This document shows positions 35,034-43,979 of a DNA stretch of 64,000 nucleotides, piece by piece. A program made the translations under genes and the position numbers. The stretch is from contig NZ_CP009211.1 of NCBI RefSeq assembly GCF_000739455.1, positions 628,710 to 692,709 on the forward strand. Direction: 5' to 3'. Position 1 is the first letter of the stretch; each line of letters opens with the position of its first letter. Below the pieces are notes generated by a model. It was not told the origin of the DNA. It saw nothing but the letters and a program-made list of their open reading frames with translations, and searched no databases. The DNA comes from Corynebacterium imitans. GTDB taxonomy: Bacteria; Actinomycetota; Actinomycetes; Mycobacteriales; Mycobacteriaceae.

Positions 35034-35315
35034 CTAGGGGCGGTCGGGTGGGCGCGTTGTGATTCGCCACAGGGCGCTGATGAGTACCGCGGTAACGAGG
35101 TAGCCACTGACCGCATAGTTGAAGAGACCGCTAGGCATCCCATCGCTCAGCACGTCGTAGAGCAGAAAAACCGGTGCGAGTGACACCATCACCACTAAGA
35201 AGCGGTATGGAGAAAGCACCTTCCGCTTCGTAGAAACGTGGATGAGGCACCCCAGCGCCGCGAAGCAGAAGGAGATGAAGAGCGCGACCACTGCGCCAAA
35301 AACCACGTAGATCAT
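35034..35315 (-). CDS. Small membrane protein, function unknown
   Basis: This 93-residue protein has three hydrophobic segments (about residues 3-25, 40-58 and 65-84) and a basic loop between the first two. No family is recognised. It lies 33 nt upstream of the GDSL hydrolase on the same strand and may be co-transcribed with it. Confidence 0.55.
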   Translation of the reverse strand: MIYVVFGAVVALFISFCFAALGCLIHVSTKRKVLSPYRFLVVMVSLAPVFLLYDVLSDGMPSGLFNYAVSGYLVTAVLISALWRITTRPPDRP

Positions 35316-35339
35316 GTTGCTCCCTGACTCTTCAGTGCG

Positions 35340-35777
35340 TCAGGCTCGCGCGAGCCGCATGCGGCGGTGGGGCACGCCCGTGTCCAAGAACTCCTCGCCC
35401 TCGGCAACCAGGCCGAAGCGTGAATAATAACCCACCAGCCCCGACTGGGCCTCCACGATGAGGTCGCCAGGCCAGCGGGTGGTGTATTCGATGCCGGCGC
35501 GCACGATGTCTGGGCCCATGCCCGATCCGCGGTGGGCTGGGTTCACCACAAAGCGTCCAAACCGCGAGCCTGCCTCGGTGGGGAAGACGCGCGCGCAGCC
35601 GGCGAGCGTGCCGTCGTCGGCAAACGCGAGAATATGCTTGGTATTCGGGTCGGCGTCCTGGTCGTCGATTTCGTTGTACGGGCATTGCTGCTCGCCGACG
35701 AAGACGTCAACGCGCAGCTTGTACAGCGCGTGGACTTCGCGCGGGGTCATCTCATCCAGCGATTTCAGCACGATCAC
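35340..35777 (-). CDS. ElaA-like GNAT N-acetyltransferase
   Basis: This 145-residue GNAT protein is similar to ElaA. The segment LYKLRVDVFVGEQQCPYNEIDDQD followed by ARVFP is the ElaA N-terminal signature, and RGSGMG is the acetyl-CoA pyrophosphate loop. The start is uncertain. GTG at 35777 is given because it leaves the family-like N-terminus; TTG at 35789, directly abutting AGGAAGGA, is possible. The gene overlaps the 3' end of the DUF418 gene, so they form one transcription unit. Substrate unknown. Confidence 0.75.
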   Translation of the reverse strand: MIVLKSLDEMTPREVHALYKLRVDVFVGEQQCPYNEIDDQDADPNTKHILAFADDGTLAGCARVFPTEAGSRFGRFVVNPAHRGSGMGPDIVRAGIEYTTRWPGDLIVEAQSGLVGYYSRFGLVAEGEEFLDTGVPHRRMRLARA

Positions 35778-36966
35778 GGTGTGGTTCAATCCTTCCTGTT
35801 GTGCCGTAGGAGATGCGGCGGTGCGCCCACTCAAACGGGCCCTGCTTGCCGGCAGCCTCGAGGGCGGTGGCAATGACTACGGTAGCCAGCCACACTCCGG
35901 CGCTGAGCGCAAGCTTGCCGCTGATAGTCCAGTCCTGTCCCACCCCGAAGCTAAACGGGTAGACCAGCGCGATAAAGAAGAAGGTCTGCGCCAGGTAACC
36001 AGACATGGAGCGCTTGCCCAGCGCGACAAGCGGGTAGGTCCACGCGGGCGTGTCGTTATTCAGACGGGAGGTGAGCAGCGCCAGCGCGGCGAGGATGCCA
36101 GGCCCGGTGAGGCAGCCAATTGAGCTGTTGAGTAGGTGCAGGCTCGATTCCATTTCCGGGTTGAGCACGCCGATGGCGGTGAGCCCCCAGGGCAATCCGA
36201 TACCGAGGATGATTACGCCGGCCAGGACCGTCCACGTCCACAGCGTCCGTGAGTGCTCCTCCGGGTTGACCAGCACGCCCTCCTTCGCCCACACATAGCC
36301 TATGGCGGCCAGGGGCACGAGCTCGAGCAGGATAAATGGGGTGGACAGCAGCATTTCCGCCGCGCCGCCCAGATTGTTGATGAAGTAGGTGCCAAAGCTT
36401 CCGACTTCTTCGTTGAGCGCGTTGCTGCCGCTCATCTTCTTCGCCACCTCGGGGATGAAGGCCGCCGAGATACCCACAAAAGAGGTCAGAAGCATGTAGA
36501 GCCCCAGGCACGAATACGAGATGATGCGTAGCACCTTGGTCGAGAGGGTGAACATCACCGCCAATAGCATGCCGACGAAGCCGTACATGGTCATGATGTC
36601 GCCAAAGAACACCAGGAACATGTGGGCCAGGCCGAACAGCGCGAGCGCCCCGTAGCGCCGGACCAGGATCTTTCGCGCCTCACCGACTGGATACTGCTTC
36701 CGGTACAGGCTAGAGACGACAAGCCCGAAGCCGAAGCCCAGCAGCGTGGCAAACATCGGCAGGCCGCGTGTGTGGACGAAGAGAGCTGCGAAGAGGGCCA
36801 ACGCGGCGTCGATAAGCGAGCCCTGCGCAACCCCGCCCACGCTCCAACCGGGGCCAGACTCCGGCTGCGAGTACTGATTGATCATCCAGAACAATGAGCC
36901 GTTGGCCAGCGCGATGCCGAGTAGCGCGGTGCCGCGGGCGAGATCGGGAACAAGCAATCGTTGCAT
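35752..36966 (-). CDS. DUF418 domain membrane protein
   Basis: This membrane protein of about 404 residues has around ten transmembrane helices. The N-terminus LLVPDLARGTALLGIALANG matches the DUF418/YeiB-type start (LDxLRGxALxGI). The C-terminal DUF418 domain includes LGKRSMSGYLAQTFFF. The function is unknown; acyltransferase-3-related roles or transport have been suggested for relatives. ATG at 36966 gives the family N-terminus; a GTG at 36993 would overlap the M20 gene by 23 nt. It sits between the M20 hydrolase (4 nt) and the GNAT (overlap), forming a three-gene operon. Confidence 0.8.
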   Translation of the reverse strand: MQRLLVPDLARGTALLGIALANGSLFWMINQYSQPESGPGWSVGGVAQGSLIDAALALFAALFVHTRGLPMFATLLGFGFGLVVSSLYRKQYPVGEARKILVRRYGALALFGLAHMFLVFFGDIMTMYGFVGMLLAVMFTLSTKVLRIISYSCLGLYMLLTSFVGISAAFIPEVAKKMSGSNALNEEVGSFGTYFINNLGGAAEMLLSTPFILLELVPLAAIGYVWAKEGVLVNPEEHSRTLWTWTVLAGVIILGIGLPWGLTAIGVLNPEMESSLHLLNSSIGCLTGPGILAALALLTSRLNNDTPAWTYPLVALGKRSMSGYLAQTFFFIALVYPFSFGVGQDWTISGKLALSAGVWLATVVIATALEAAGKQGPFEWAHRRISYGTTGRIEPHRDRAEIAG

Positions 36967-36970
36967 GAGA

Positions 36971-38200
36971 CTAGTTTTTACCAGGGGTAGCACCCATCAG
37001 CCACGGGGATGCGGACACGATGATGGCGCGGGTGGCCTGATCGAGGGTCGGCTGCAGGTCAGGGGCGAAATGCGGCGAGTGGTTCGACGGGGCGGTTTCG
37101 ATATCGGCGCTACTGCCCACGAACCAGTAGAAGTACGGCGCGCCGAAGGCATTGGCGATGGTGGGGAAGTCCTCCGAGCCGGACAGGCGGCCAAAGTCGC
37201 CGACTGCATCGCCGAATTGCTCGCGAAACGCCGCCATGACCGTCTCCGTGGTGGCCTCGTCGTTGTGAAACTCGGGTGCGCCGCCGAGGTGGGTAAAGGT
37301 CGGTTCGGCGGCACCGGCGGCGGCGCACTCGGCGCGGGTAATACGGCGAATGGCCTCGTTGAGCTGGTCGCTGACCGCAGTGGTGAACGCGCGGGTACTC
37401 ACGGACAGCTCCGCGGTGGCCGGGATGGTGTTGGGCGAATCCCCGGCGTGGATAGCGCCGACAGTGACCACGCCCATCTCCTGCGGGGCGAGCTCGCGCG
37501 CCACGATCGTCTGCAAGCGGGTGATCACGTGTGCGGCGATGACCACCGGGTCCACGCCTTTCTCCGGCATGGAGCCGTGCGCGCCCGTGCCGTGGATGGT
37601 GATCTTGGTTTGCACGCAGGTCGCGCAGATCGGTCCCGAGAGCGCGCCCAAACCATAGTTGGGCAGCATCGGGCCGACGTGCTGGCCTAAGACCACCTCA
37701 GGGGTGGGAACCTTCTCGGCGAGCCCGTTATCCGCCATGTCCCGGGCACCAGCGCCGTTTTCTTCTGCGGGCTGGAACAGGGCGAGGAAGGTTCCAGACC
37801 AGGCATCCCGGTGCTCGGTGAGCAGCTTCGTTGCGCCGAGCAAGGCGGCGGTGTGCATGTCGTGGCCGCAGGCATGCGAGCGGCCCAGCGCCGGGTCCGC
37901 GGAGTAGGGCAGTCCCGTCTCTTCCGCGAGAGGGAGCGCGTCGAAGTCGGCACGGAAGCAGACAGTGGGCCCGTCACCGTTGCGCAGCACGCCGACCTTG
38001 CCGGTCACGCCAACGGGGATAACCTCTGCGCCCATCTGGGTGAGCTCCTCACCGATGCGGGCGCTGGTTTGGAACTCCTCGAGCGCAAGCTCGGGGTGCT
38101 GGTGGAACCACGTGTAGAGCTCCTCGCGCTCGGCACGGGTGTGGTCGAGGGAGCGTTCAAAGGGCGCGAATCGGCCGGTGAGAGCGAATGTGTCATGCAT
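36971..38200 (-). CDS. M20 family N-acyl-amino-acid amidohydrolase (AgaA-like)
   Basis: This 409-residue M20D metallopeptidase has the metal-site motifs HACGHDMHT, QPAEENGAGA and SGSEDFP, and a dimerisation domain with HGTGAHGSMPEKG. The N-terminal RAEREELYTWFHQHPE closely resembles AgaA, the corynebacterial N-acylglutamine aminoacylase that releases odorous acids from axillary secretions. That precise substrate is my inference; hippurate or other N-acyl amino acids are possible. ATG at 38200 is preceded by TAGAGT with a 6-nt gap and no Shine-Dalgarno, so the mRNA is probably leaderless. It heads an operon with the DUF418 and GNAT genes. Confidence 0.85.
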   Translation of the reverse strand: MHDTFALTGRFAPFERSLDHTRAEREELYTWFHQHPELALEEFQTSARIGEELTQMGAEVIPVGVTGKVGVLRNGDGPTVCFRADFDALPLAEETGLPYSADPALGRSHACGHDMHTAALLGATKLLTEHRDAWSGTFLALFQPAEENGAGARDMADNGLAEKVPTPEVVLGQHVGPMLPNYGLGALSGPICATCVQTKITIHGTGAHGSMPEKGVDPVVIAAHVITRLQTIVARELAPQEMGVVTVGAIHAGDSPNTIPATAELSVSTRAFTTAVSDQLNEAIRRITRAECAAAGAAEPTFTHLGGAPEFHNDEATTETVMAAFREQFGDAVGDFGRLSGSEDFPTIANAFGAPYFYWFVGSSADIETAPSNHSPHFAPDLQPTLDQATRAIIVSASPWLMGATPGKN

Positions 38201-38307
38201 GGCACCACTCTAGCTACCTAAACGGGTGTGGTGAATGAGGTAAAAGTGACAAAAACATGGCAATGTAGAGGGGAGTTTCTGCTGGGGCCAATTAAGGGAG
38301 CGTGTCC

Positions 38308-39132
38308 ATGTTTCGTCGCCGTCTCGTCGCCTTCGCCGCCGCTGCGCTGGCTACCGTCGCCTGCGCAGCCACACCGGCGCAGGCGCAAGTCGACCCGAAC
38401 TACAACTTCCGCACCGACATGCCCTCGAAGGTGCTCGCCGGCAAACCCTTCGCCGATCGCGTGCTGCACCGCGTGCCGGGCTCGCTTCACGACGCCCCGC
38501 GCACCCCGCAAGCCGCAAAAGACGCCCAGCAGCGCGGCAAGTCCCTCTATGGTCCCAGCACCCCGATCTACGTGGGCAAGGGCCCAACCGAGGTGATGTG
38601 CACCGTGACCGTTGCGGGCTACGGCGAGCACGGCAACAAGTACGCGCTCACCGCTGGCCACTGCGGCAAGGAAGGGGACCCGGTGACTTCTGCGGACTCC
38701 TGGCAGCTGGGGCCCTCTGGCACCATCGTCAAGGTCAACCGCGAGCTGGACTACGCGCTCATCGAGCTCGGCTCCAACACCGAGGTCACCCGCTCCTACG
38801 ACGGCGTGACCATCAACCACCTGGGCTCCAAGCCACTCCCGCGTGGGCAGAACGTATGCAAGAAGGGCGTGGCCTCCGGCACCACCTGTGGCATGACGCT
38901 TTCGGACTGGGACACGATGAACGTCAACCACGTCTGCGCTATGCAGGGCGACTCCGGCGCGCCCCTGTTCACCGGCGACCGCCTTGTAGGCCTGATCAAC
39001 GGCGGGATGTTTCCGGCACCTTTCGACGTCCAGTGCGCCTCCCCGCTGCAGGGCCCCATCCACGCGCCCACCGGTTCGGCTCGCATGGATGCGGTCTTAA
39101 GTGATCTGGGCAACGGCTTCCGGTTGCCGTAA
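38308..39132 (+). CDS. Secreted trypsin-like (S1) serine protease
   Basis: This 274-residue exported protease begins at ATG 38308 with AAGGGAG 7 nt upstream; the GTG at 38302 is too close to that site. The signal peptide ends near AQAQ (residue 27). The catalytic triad is visible as His118 (LTAGHC), Asp148 (ELDYALIEL) and Ser216 (GDSGAP). Cysteines flanking the His and Ser (AGHCG, VCAMQGDSG) would form the usual disulphides. A propeptide of about 60 residues lies between the signal and the protease domain, so activation by cleavage is likely. Substrate unknown. Confidence 0.85.
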   Translation: MFRRRLVAFAAAALATVACAATPAQAQVDPNYNFRTDMPSKVLAGKPFADRVLHRVPGSLHDAPRTPQAAKDAQQRGKSLYGPSTPIYVGKGPTEVMCTVTVAGYGEHGNKYALTAGHCGKEGDPVTSADSWQLGPSGTIVKVNRELDYALIELGSNTEVTRSYDGVTINHLGSKPLPRGQNVCKKGVASGTTCGMTLSDWDTMNVNHVCAMQGDSGAPLFTGDRLVGLINGGMFPAPFDVQCASPLQGPIHAPTGSARMDAVLSDLGNGFRLP

Positions 39133-39137
39133 AAGGG

Positions 39138-39920
39138 CTAGTTCAGCGCCTGCAGCACTTCCTCGTGCAACAGCCCGTTGGTGGCCACCGCGTCGCCGCC
39201 GTGCGGGCCGTTATCGCCTGCTAGAGAAGTGAAACGCCCGCCGGCCTCTTGCACCAGCACGGACAAGGCTGCGAGGTCCCACAACGAGACCTCCGGTTCG
39301 GCCGCAATGTCGACCGCACCTTCGGCCACGAAGCAGTAGCCCAAAAAATCGCCGTAGCCGCGCAGGCGCCAGGTCTGCTCGGTCAGCCCAATGAACTTCT
39401 CCTGCAGGCCGCGCTCCTTCCAGCCGGCGAGCGAGGACATGGCCAGCGAGGCGTCGGCAAGCGAGTTGACGCCCGAGGCCTCCAGCTTCTTCAGCTCCCC
39501 GCCGTTGAAGCTGCGCCAGGCGCCGCCGCCTTTCGATGCGTACCAGCGGCGCGCGAGTGCGGGCGCGGAGATGACACCGACGACCGGCTCGCCGTCCACA
39601 AGCAGCGCGATGAGCGTGGCCCACACCGGCACGCCGCGCACGAAGTTCTTCGTCCCGTCGATCGGGTCGATGACCCATTGGCGACCAGAAAAGACTGCCT
39701 CGCCGCCGAACTCCTCGCCGAGTACTGCATCCGCGGGACGCGACTGCGAAAGCGTGGCCCGCAGCGCCTCCTCCACTGCGAGGTCCGCGTCGGAAACAGG
39801 GGTCATGTCCGGCTTCGATTCGACCTTCAGGTCGGCGGATTCGAAGCGGTCGAGGGTGAGCGCGTCCGCGGCGTCGGCGAGTTCGAGTGCGAGCGCGAGG
39901 TCATCGGCGTAGTTACTCAT
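39138..39920 (-). CDS. hisN: Histidinol-phosphatase of the inositol monophosphatase family
   Basis: This 260-residue Mg2+-dependent phosphatase has the FIG superfamily motifs [15 protein letters not shown] and [15 protein letters not shown]. In corynebacteria the IMPase-family HisN performs the histidinol-phosphate phosphatase step of histidine synthesis. The neighbouring second IMPase gene and then prfB reproduce the hisN-IMPase-prfB-ftsEX order of Corynebacterium glutamicum, which supports the assignment. ATG at 39920 overlaps the upstream gene by 8 nt. Confidence 0.82.
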   Translation of the reverse strand: MSNYADDLALALELADAADALTLDRFESADLKVESKPDMTPVSDADLAVEEALRATLSQSRPADAVLGEEFGGEAVFSGRQWVIDPIDGTKNFVRGVPVWATLIALLVDGEPVVGVISAPALARRWYASKGGGAWRSFNGGELKKLEASGVNSLADASLAMSSLAGWKERGLQEKFIGLTEQTWRLRGYGDFLGYCFVAEGAVDIAAEPEVSLWDLAALSVLVQEAGGRFTSLAGDNGPHGGDAVATNGLLHEEVLQALN

Positions 39921-40728
39921 GGCCCTCAAGTCTAGACGTGATCTCCTCCACAATCTGCGCGCCACCCGCCACGCACCATGTCACCCCGCCCGCGTCCACC
40001 TTGCGCGCGAGCCCGCCGGCGGCCTCCACCAGCGCTTTGCCGGGCAGCCAATCCCAGTCCGCCACCGAGTGCTGCAGCCACGCGCCCGCCTGCCCCGCGG
40101 CGATCGTGGCCAGGTCGACCGAGCCCGCGCCGCACATCCGTACCGTCGCAGCATCTCGCACCGCGCGCAGCCACGCCTCGCGCACCGCATCCTCGCGCAT
40201 GAAAGCCGGGTGCAAGTACGTCAGCAGAGCCTCGTTGCTTAGCGACGCCCCGCTCACCCCACCTACACGCTCACCGTTGACAGTGAACTCGCCCGCGTGC
40301 GCCAGCCACGTCGTGTCGAGTGCGGGGCGGTGGACGGCACCGACGAGCGGGGTGCCGGCGGCGCCGTCGTCGGTAAGCGCGAGCGCGGAGCAGAAGTAGT
40401 CCGAGCCGCGGGAGAAGTTATAGGTGCCGTCGACCGGGTCGACCACCCAGGTCCTCCCTGTGGAGGAGGCGCGCGAGGCCCCCTCCTCGCCGAGCACGCC
40501 GTCCTCGCCGCGCAGCGCCTCGAGCACCTCCGCGACGAAGGCTTCCGCCGTACGGTCCGCCTCGGTGACCACGTCGGAGACCGAAGTCTTGTAATCCGTG
40601 GTCACGTCTGCTTGACGCATGCGCAGCGCGAGTTGGCCGGCATGGGTCACTAAGGCTGCGGCGAGGGTGGCATCATCGGACGAACGGTGGGCGTGAATGA
40701 ACTCAGCAGTGGACGTCATGCGGCCCAT
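39913..40728 (-). CDS. Inositol monophosphatase family protein
   Basis: This 271-residue FIG-superfamily phosphatase is paralogous to the adjacent hisN. Motifs are [20 protein letters not shown] (metal site) and [17 protein letters not shown]. The likely substrate is inositol-1-phosphate, as needed for mycothiol and phosphatidylinositol synthesis, or another sugar phosphate. ATG at 40728 has AAGGTGG 5 nt upstream. It is translated with hisN, because its stop lies inside the start region of hisN. Confidence 0.82.
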   Translation of the reverse strand: MGRMTSTAEFIHAHRSSDDATLAAALVTHAGQLALRMRQADVTTDYKTSVSDVVTEADRTAEAFVAEVLEALRGEDGVLGEEGASRASSTGRTWVVDPVDGTYNFSRGSDYFCSALALTDDGAAGTPLVGAVHRPALDTTWLAHAGEFTVNGERVGGVSGASLSNEALLTYLHPAFMREDAVREAWLRAVRDAATVRMCGAGSVDLATIAAGQAGAWLQHSVADWDWLPGKALVEAAGGLARKVDAGGVTWCVAGGAQIVEEITSRLEGHE

Positions 40729-40737
40729 TATCCACCT

Positions 40738-41052
40738 TTAGACCGTCAATTTCAGGCCGACAATTCCGCCAATGATCATGAGAAGACACAGCACCTTCGC
40801 CAGTGTCACGGGTTCCTGGCCGGTCGCGAAGGAAAAGAGGACCGCGATGCCCGCGCCCACGCCCACCCAGATGGCGTAGCCGCTGCCCACGGGGAGGGTG
40901 CGTAGTGCATATGCAAGCCCGCCCATAGAAATACAGAGGGCAACAAAGAAGACGACCGAGGGCCAAAGGCGGGAAAACCCTTGAGAACGGTCGAGCGCAA
41001 TCGCCCACACGGCCTCGAAGGCACCGGAGATAATGAGTACGAGCCAATCCAT
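40738..41052 (-). CDS. Small multidrug resistance (SMR) family exporter, SugE/Gdx-like
   Basis: This 104-residue protein has four transmembrane helices. The conserved membrane Glu is in [12 protein letters not shown], and [20 protein letters not shown] is the SMR core. The WAIAL ending and FSRLWPS loop are closer to SugE/Gdx (guanidinium or quaternary ammonium export) than to EmrE. ATG at 41052 is preceded by TACTGT with 8 nt spacing and no Shine-Dalgarno (leaderless). It is divergent from prfB and lies 9 nt upstream of the IMPase gene on the same strand. Confidence 0.85.
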   Translation of the reverse strand: MDWLVLIISGAFEAVWAIALDRSQGFSRLWPSVVFFVALCISMGGLAYALRTLPVGSGYAIWVGVGAGIAVLFSFATGQEPVTLAKVLCLLMIIGGIVGLKLTV

Positions 41053-41060
41053 GGTGACCC

Positions 41061-41066
41061 ACAGTA
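41061..41066 (-). promoter_or_regulatory. -10 element TACTGT of the SMR gene
   Basis: TACTGT on the minus strand lies 8 nt before the ATG at 41052. It fits TANNNT and indicates a leaderless transcript. Confidence 0.5.
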
Positions 41067-41104
41067 TTGTGCGCACGCGTTCGCCCGGCGAAGACCTGCT
41101 GGAC

Positions 41105-41110
41105 TAGACT
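41105..41110 (+). promoter_or_regulatory. -10 element TAGACT of prfB
   Basis: TAGACT ends 8 nt before the prfB ATG, which has no Shine-Dalgarno sequence. A leaderless or near-leaderless transcript is implied. Confidence 0.55.
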
Positions 41111-41118
41111 TCGCTGGT

Positions 41119-42222
41119 ATGCAACCGGAGACTCAGACGCGCATTACGGACCTCGATTCGAAGCTCACCACCATTGAAAAAGTGATGGACCTCGAGGAGA
41201 TGGCCGCGCGCATCCGGGAATTAGAGCAGCAGGCCGCTGACCCTTCGCTGTGGGACGACCCCGCGCACGCGCAGACGGTGACCTCCGAGCTGTCCAACGT
41301 GCAGGCCCGCCTGCGCAAAGTGACCTCCCTGCGCGAGCGTATCGACGACCTGCCGGTGATGGTCGAGCTCGCAGAAGAAGAGGGCGCGCCCGACATGGCC
41401 GCCGAGGAGCTCGCGGACGTTGAGGCGAAGGTGGAATCGCTCGAGGTGCAGACCATGCTCTCGGGCGAGTACGACGCGCGCGAGGCCGTCGTGAACATCC
41501 GCTCCGGCGCTGGCGGTGTGGACGCGGCCGATTGGGCCGAGATGCTCATGCGCATGTACACGCGCTGGGCGGAAAAGCACGGACACAAGGTCGACGTGTA
41601 CGACATTTCCTACGCGGAGGAGGCAGGCATCAAATCTGCCACCTTCGTCGTCCACGGTGACTACATGTACGGGCAGCTCTCGGTCGAGCAGGGCGCGCAC
41701 CGGCTGGTCCGGATCAGCCCCTTTGACAACCAGGGCCGCCGCCAAACCTCGTTTGCGGAGGTGGAGGTGCTGCCGGTGGTGGAGCGTACCGACCACATCG
41801 ACATCCCGGACTCGGATATTCGCGTCGACGTGTACCGCTCCTCGGGCCCCGGCGGGCAGAGTGTGAACACGACGGACTCCGCGGTCCGCATTACTCACGT
41901 GCCGACAGGCATCGTGGTGACCTGCCAGAACGAGAAGTCCCAGATTCAGAACAAGGCCTCTGCGCTCAACGTTTTGCAGTCCAAGCTGCTGGAGAAGAAG
42001 CGGCAGGAAGAAAAGGCCGAGCTCGACGCCCTCGGCGCGGGCGGTAACGCCTCCTGGGGCAACCAGATGCGCTCCTATGTGCTGCACCCGTATCAGATGG
42101 TGAAGGACCTGCGCACTAATTACGAGGTCGGCGACCCGCAGAAGGTGCTCGACGGCGACCTCGACGGCTTCCTCGAAGCCGGCATTCGCTGGCGCAAAGC
42201 AGAAGCGCAGGGCGAGAACTAA
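41119..42222 (+). CDS. prfB: Peptide chain release factor 2
   Basis: RF2 recognises UGA and UAA stop codons and triggers peptide release. This 367-residue protein carries the SPF tripeptide at residues 200-202, which specifies UGA/UAA reading. The catalytic GGQ is at 245-247 (GPGGQSVN). The reading frame is continuous from ATG, so the programmed +1 frameshift that autoregulates prfB in many bacteria is absent. The start at 41119 follows a -10 TAGACT by 8 nt. It begins the conserved prfB-ftsE-ftsX-smpB block, but here about 12 kb of transport and metabolic genes separate prfB from ftsE. Confidence 0.97.
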   Translation: MQPETQTRITDLDSKLTTIEKVMDLEEMAARIRELEQQAADPSLWDDPAHAQTVTSELSNVQARLRKVTSLRERIDDLPVMVELAEEEGAPDMAAEELADVEAKVESLEVQTMLSGEYDAREAVVNIRSGAGGVDAADWAEMLMRMYTRWAEKHGHKVDVYDISYAEEAGIKSATFVVHGDYMYGQLSVEQGAHRLVRISPFDNQGRRQTSFAEVEVLPVVERTDHIDIPDSDIRVDVYRSSGPGGQSVNTTDSAVRITHVPTGIVVTCQNEKSQIQNKASALNVLQSKLLEKKRQEEKAELDALGAGGNASWGNQMRSYVLHPYQMVKDLRTNYEVGDPQKVLDGDLDGFLEAGIRWRKAEAQGEN

Positions 42223-42239
42223 CGTCTCAGCCCTGCGCT
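42204..42239. terminator. Hairpin at the convergent ends of prfB and the MHS transporter
   Basis: AGCGCAGGGC-GAGA and TCTC-A-GCCCTGCGCT form a 14-bp stem with one bulged A. The left arm lies inside the last codons of prfB. There is no U tract on the plus side; on the minus side the hairpin is followed by TCTGCTTT. It is probably a bidirectional terminator. Confidence 0.55.
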
Positions 42240-42255
42240 GCGCGGGTGTTGTGCT

Positions 42256-43590
42256 TTAAGCGTGGCGCAGGTCGATCCCCTTCGTCTCCGGCAGGATGTA
42301 CATGCTGATCAGGGTCAGGATGGCCATAGCAATGACGTAGGTGCCGGAGGCCCAAGCCATGTCGTGGGCGATAAACCACTGGAAGATGTACGGTGCGGTA
42401 CCACCGAAGACCGCCACCGAGATGGAGTAGGCCAGGCCGATGGAGCGGGTGCGCTGGTCAGTGGGGAAGACCTCGGACATGATCGAGGACAGCAGCGCGC
42501 CGCCGGCGGCGACCACGATGATGGCAATGGTGGAGGCGACCAGCAGGGTCCACGGGCGGTCGTCGATAAGGCCCATGAGCGGCAGCTGCAGGATCGCCAG
42601 CAGGATGGCAAAGATGTACATCACCGGCTTGCGGCCGATCTTGTCGGACAGGGCACCCCACAGCGGTAGGGCGATCAGGCCGGCGGACTGGGCGAAGACG
42701 GTGACCCAGTAGGCACCCTGGGTGGACATGCCCTGCTGCGAGATGGCGTAGGTGGAAACGTAGGACGTCCAGGTGTAGTGGGATGCAGTGACACCGGAGA
42801 CCATACCGATGACCAGCAGGATGTTGAAGACGACCGGGCGGCGGTTGACGCTTTGCTCCACGGCCTCGTGGGCGCGACGGTCATCGTCCTTGTTAGCGAC
42901 TGCCTCGTCGAGCTCGGTGAAGTGGTCAGACTCCTTCATGTTGCGGCGCATGTACAGTGCGAACGCTGCGGCGGCAGCGCTGAGCCAGAACGGGATGCGC
43001 CAGCCCCACGCGGCGATCTGGTCGTCGGAAAGCACGAGCGAGATGCAGCCGCCGATGACATAGGCGATGACCGAGCCACCGAAGATGGAGACGTAGACCA
43101 TCGAGCCCCACTTGCCGCGCTTAGACGGCGGAGCGATCTCCGGGATGTAGCTGTTTGCCGCGGCGGACTCGCCGCCGTGAGCGAAGCCCTGGACGACGCG
43201 GATGAGCAGCAGGCCCACGGAGGCCCAGATGCCCACAGTGTCATACGAGGGCAGCAGGCCGATTGCGACGGAGGCGACCGCCATCATGATGATGGTGGTC
43301 ATCAGGACCGACTTGCGGCCCTTGCGGTCGGCGATGTGGCCGAAGATGATGCCGCCGAGTGGGCGGACGAGGAAGCCGACGGCGAAGACACCGAAGGTGG
43401 CCAGAAGCGCAGAGGTCTGGTCGGCCTTGTGGAACATCGCGGCGGCGATGAACGGTGCGAACACCGCGTACGAGCTCCACTCAAACCATTCCAGGATCTG
43501 GCCAACGAGGCTGGCACCGAGGGACTTTCTGTCCGCCGGGTACTCGTGGTGATGCTCCGCCGTGGCGGGCTGGATCGAAGTTGTAGACAC
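42256..43590 (-). CDS. MFS transporter, metabolite:H+ symporter (MHS/ProP-like) family
   Basis: This 444-residue protein has 12 transmembrane segments. It carries the MHS signatures EWFEWSSYAVFAPFIAA in TM1, RPLGGIIFGHIADRKGRK in loop 2-3, and RVVQGFAHGGESAAANSYIPE in TM4-5. The family imports carboxylates, proline/betaine, citrate or alpha-ketoglutarate. GTG at 43590 is chosen for AAAGGAAGG just upstream. It is divergent from the biotin carboxylase operon and its promoter is overlaid by a perfect palindrome (43642-43660). It may carry a metabolite used by that carboxylase, such as a 2-oxo or dicarboxylic acid. Confidence 0.85.
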   Translation of the reverse strand: MSTTSIQPATAEHHHEYPADRKSLGASLVGQILEWFEWSSYAVFAPFIAAAMFHKADQTSALLATFGVFAVGFLVRPLGGIIFGHIADRKGRKSVLMTTIIMMAVASVAIGLLPSYDTVGIWASVGLLLIRVVQGFAHGGESAAANSYIPEIAPPSKRGKWGSMVYVSIFGGSVIAYVIGGCISLVLSDDQIAAWGWRIPFWLSAAAAAFALYMRRNMKESDHFTELDEAVANKDDDRRAHEAVEQSVNRRPVVFNILLVIGMVSGVTASHYTWTSYVSTYAISQQGMSTQGAYWVTVFAQSAGLIALPLWGALSDKIGRKPVMYIFAILLAILQLPLMGLIDDRPWTLLVASTIAIIVVAAGGALLSSIMSEVFPTDQRTRSIGLAYSISVAVFGGTAPYIFQWFIAHDMAWASGTYVIAMAILTLISMYILPETKGIDLRHA

Positions 43591-43641
43591 GGGGCCTTCC
43601 TTTATATGAGTCGGGGTGTATTGAACGGAAACTATAATGTG

Positions 43642-43660
43642 CATCACGTTTTACGTGATG
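43642..43660. promoter_or_regulatory. Palindromic operator candidate CATCACGT-TTT-ACGTGATG
   Basis: This perfect 8-bp inverted repeat with a 3-bp spacer sits just upstream of a minus-strand -10 TATAGT (43631-43636) for the MHS gene. That is the region where a repressor would block RNA polymerase. The 19-bp size suits a dimeric GntR-, TetR- or LacI-type regulator; no regulator gene is adjacent. Confidence 0.55.
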
Positions 43661-43979
43661 TGATTGCCGGATCAAGCGAAATGTTTTTGTGTGTTAGGTA
43701 ACTACATTTACGTTTCTGCAGGTGGTTTGGGGTGCGGTACGAAATCGTAGTGGCAGTGAATGTGCGCATAGCGAACTCGCGTGCATAATGCGTACCTAAT
43801 TCGGGGGAAGTGACCTAGGGGTCGACTACGGGAAATAGTGGCGCTTTTAAGGTGCGACTTAAAATTTGTCGCAAGTCACACGGATGGGTGCTTACAATGA
43901 GTCCATCGGAGACACGCGCACTTGAGCGGGTCATAAGTTCAAAAGCTGTCCCGAATCTGGTGTTTTAAAGGAGGAAAAT
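43661..43979 (+). promoter_or_regulatory. Upstream region of the carboxylase operon with inverted repeat and -10
   Basis: This non-coding stretch holds a 21-bp imperfect palindrome with arms TGCGAC (43853-43858) and GTCGCA (43868-43873). It is followed by a -10 TACAAT (43893-43898). A leader of about 75 nt then leads to the strong ribosome binding site AAAGGAGG before ATG 43980. The remaining bases to 43850 show no gene. Confidence 0.5.

Noticed and set aside
39138..40728. Two adjacent IMPase-family genes as a recent duplication
   Set aside because: The proteins differ widely in sequence outside the metal motifs, and the same pair occurs before prfB in other corynebacteria, so this is an old arrangement.
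41105..41200. Possible programmed frameshift in prfB
   Set aside because: The gene reads continuously from ATG to GGQ with no in-frame stop and no slippery CUUUGA site near codon 25.
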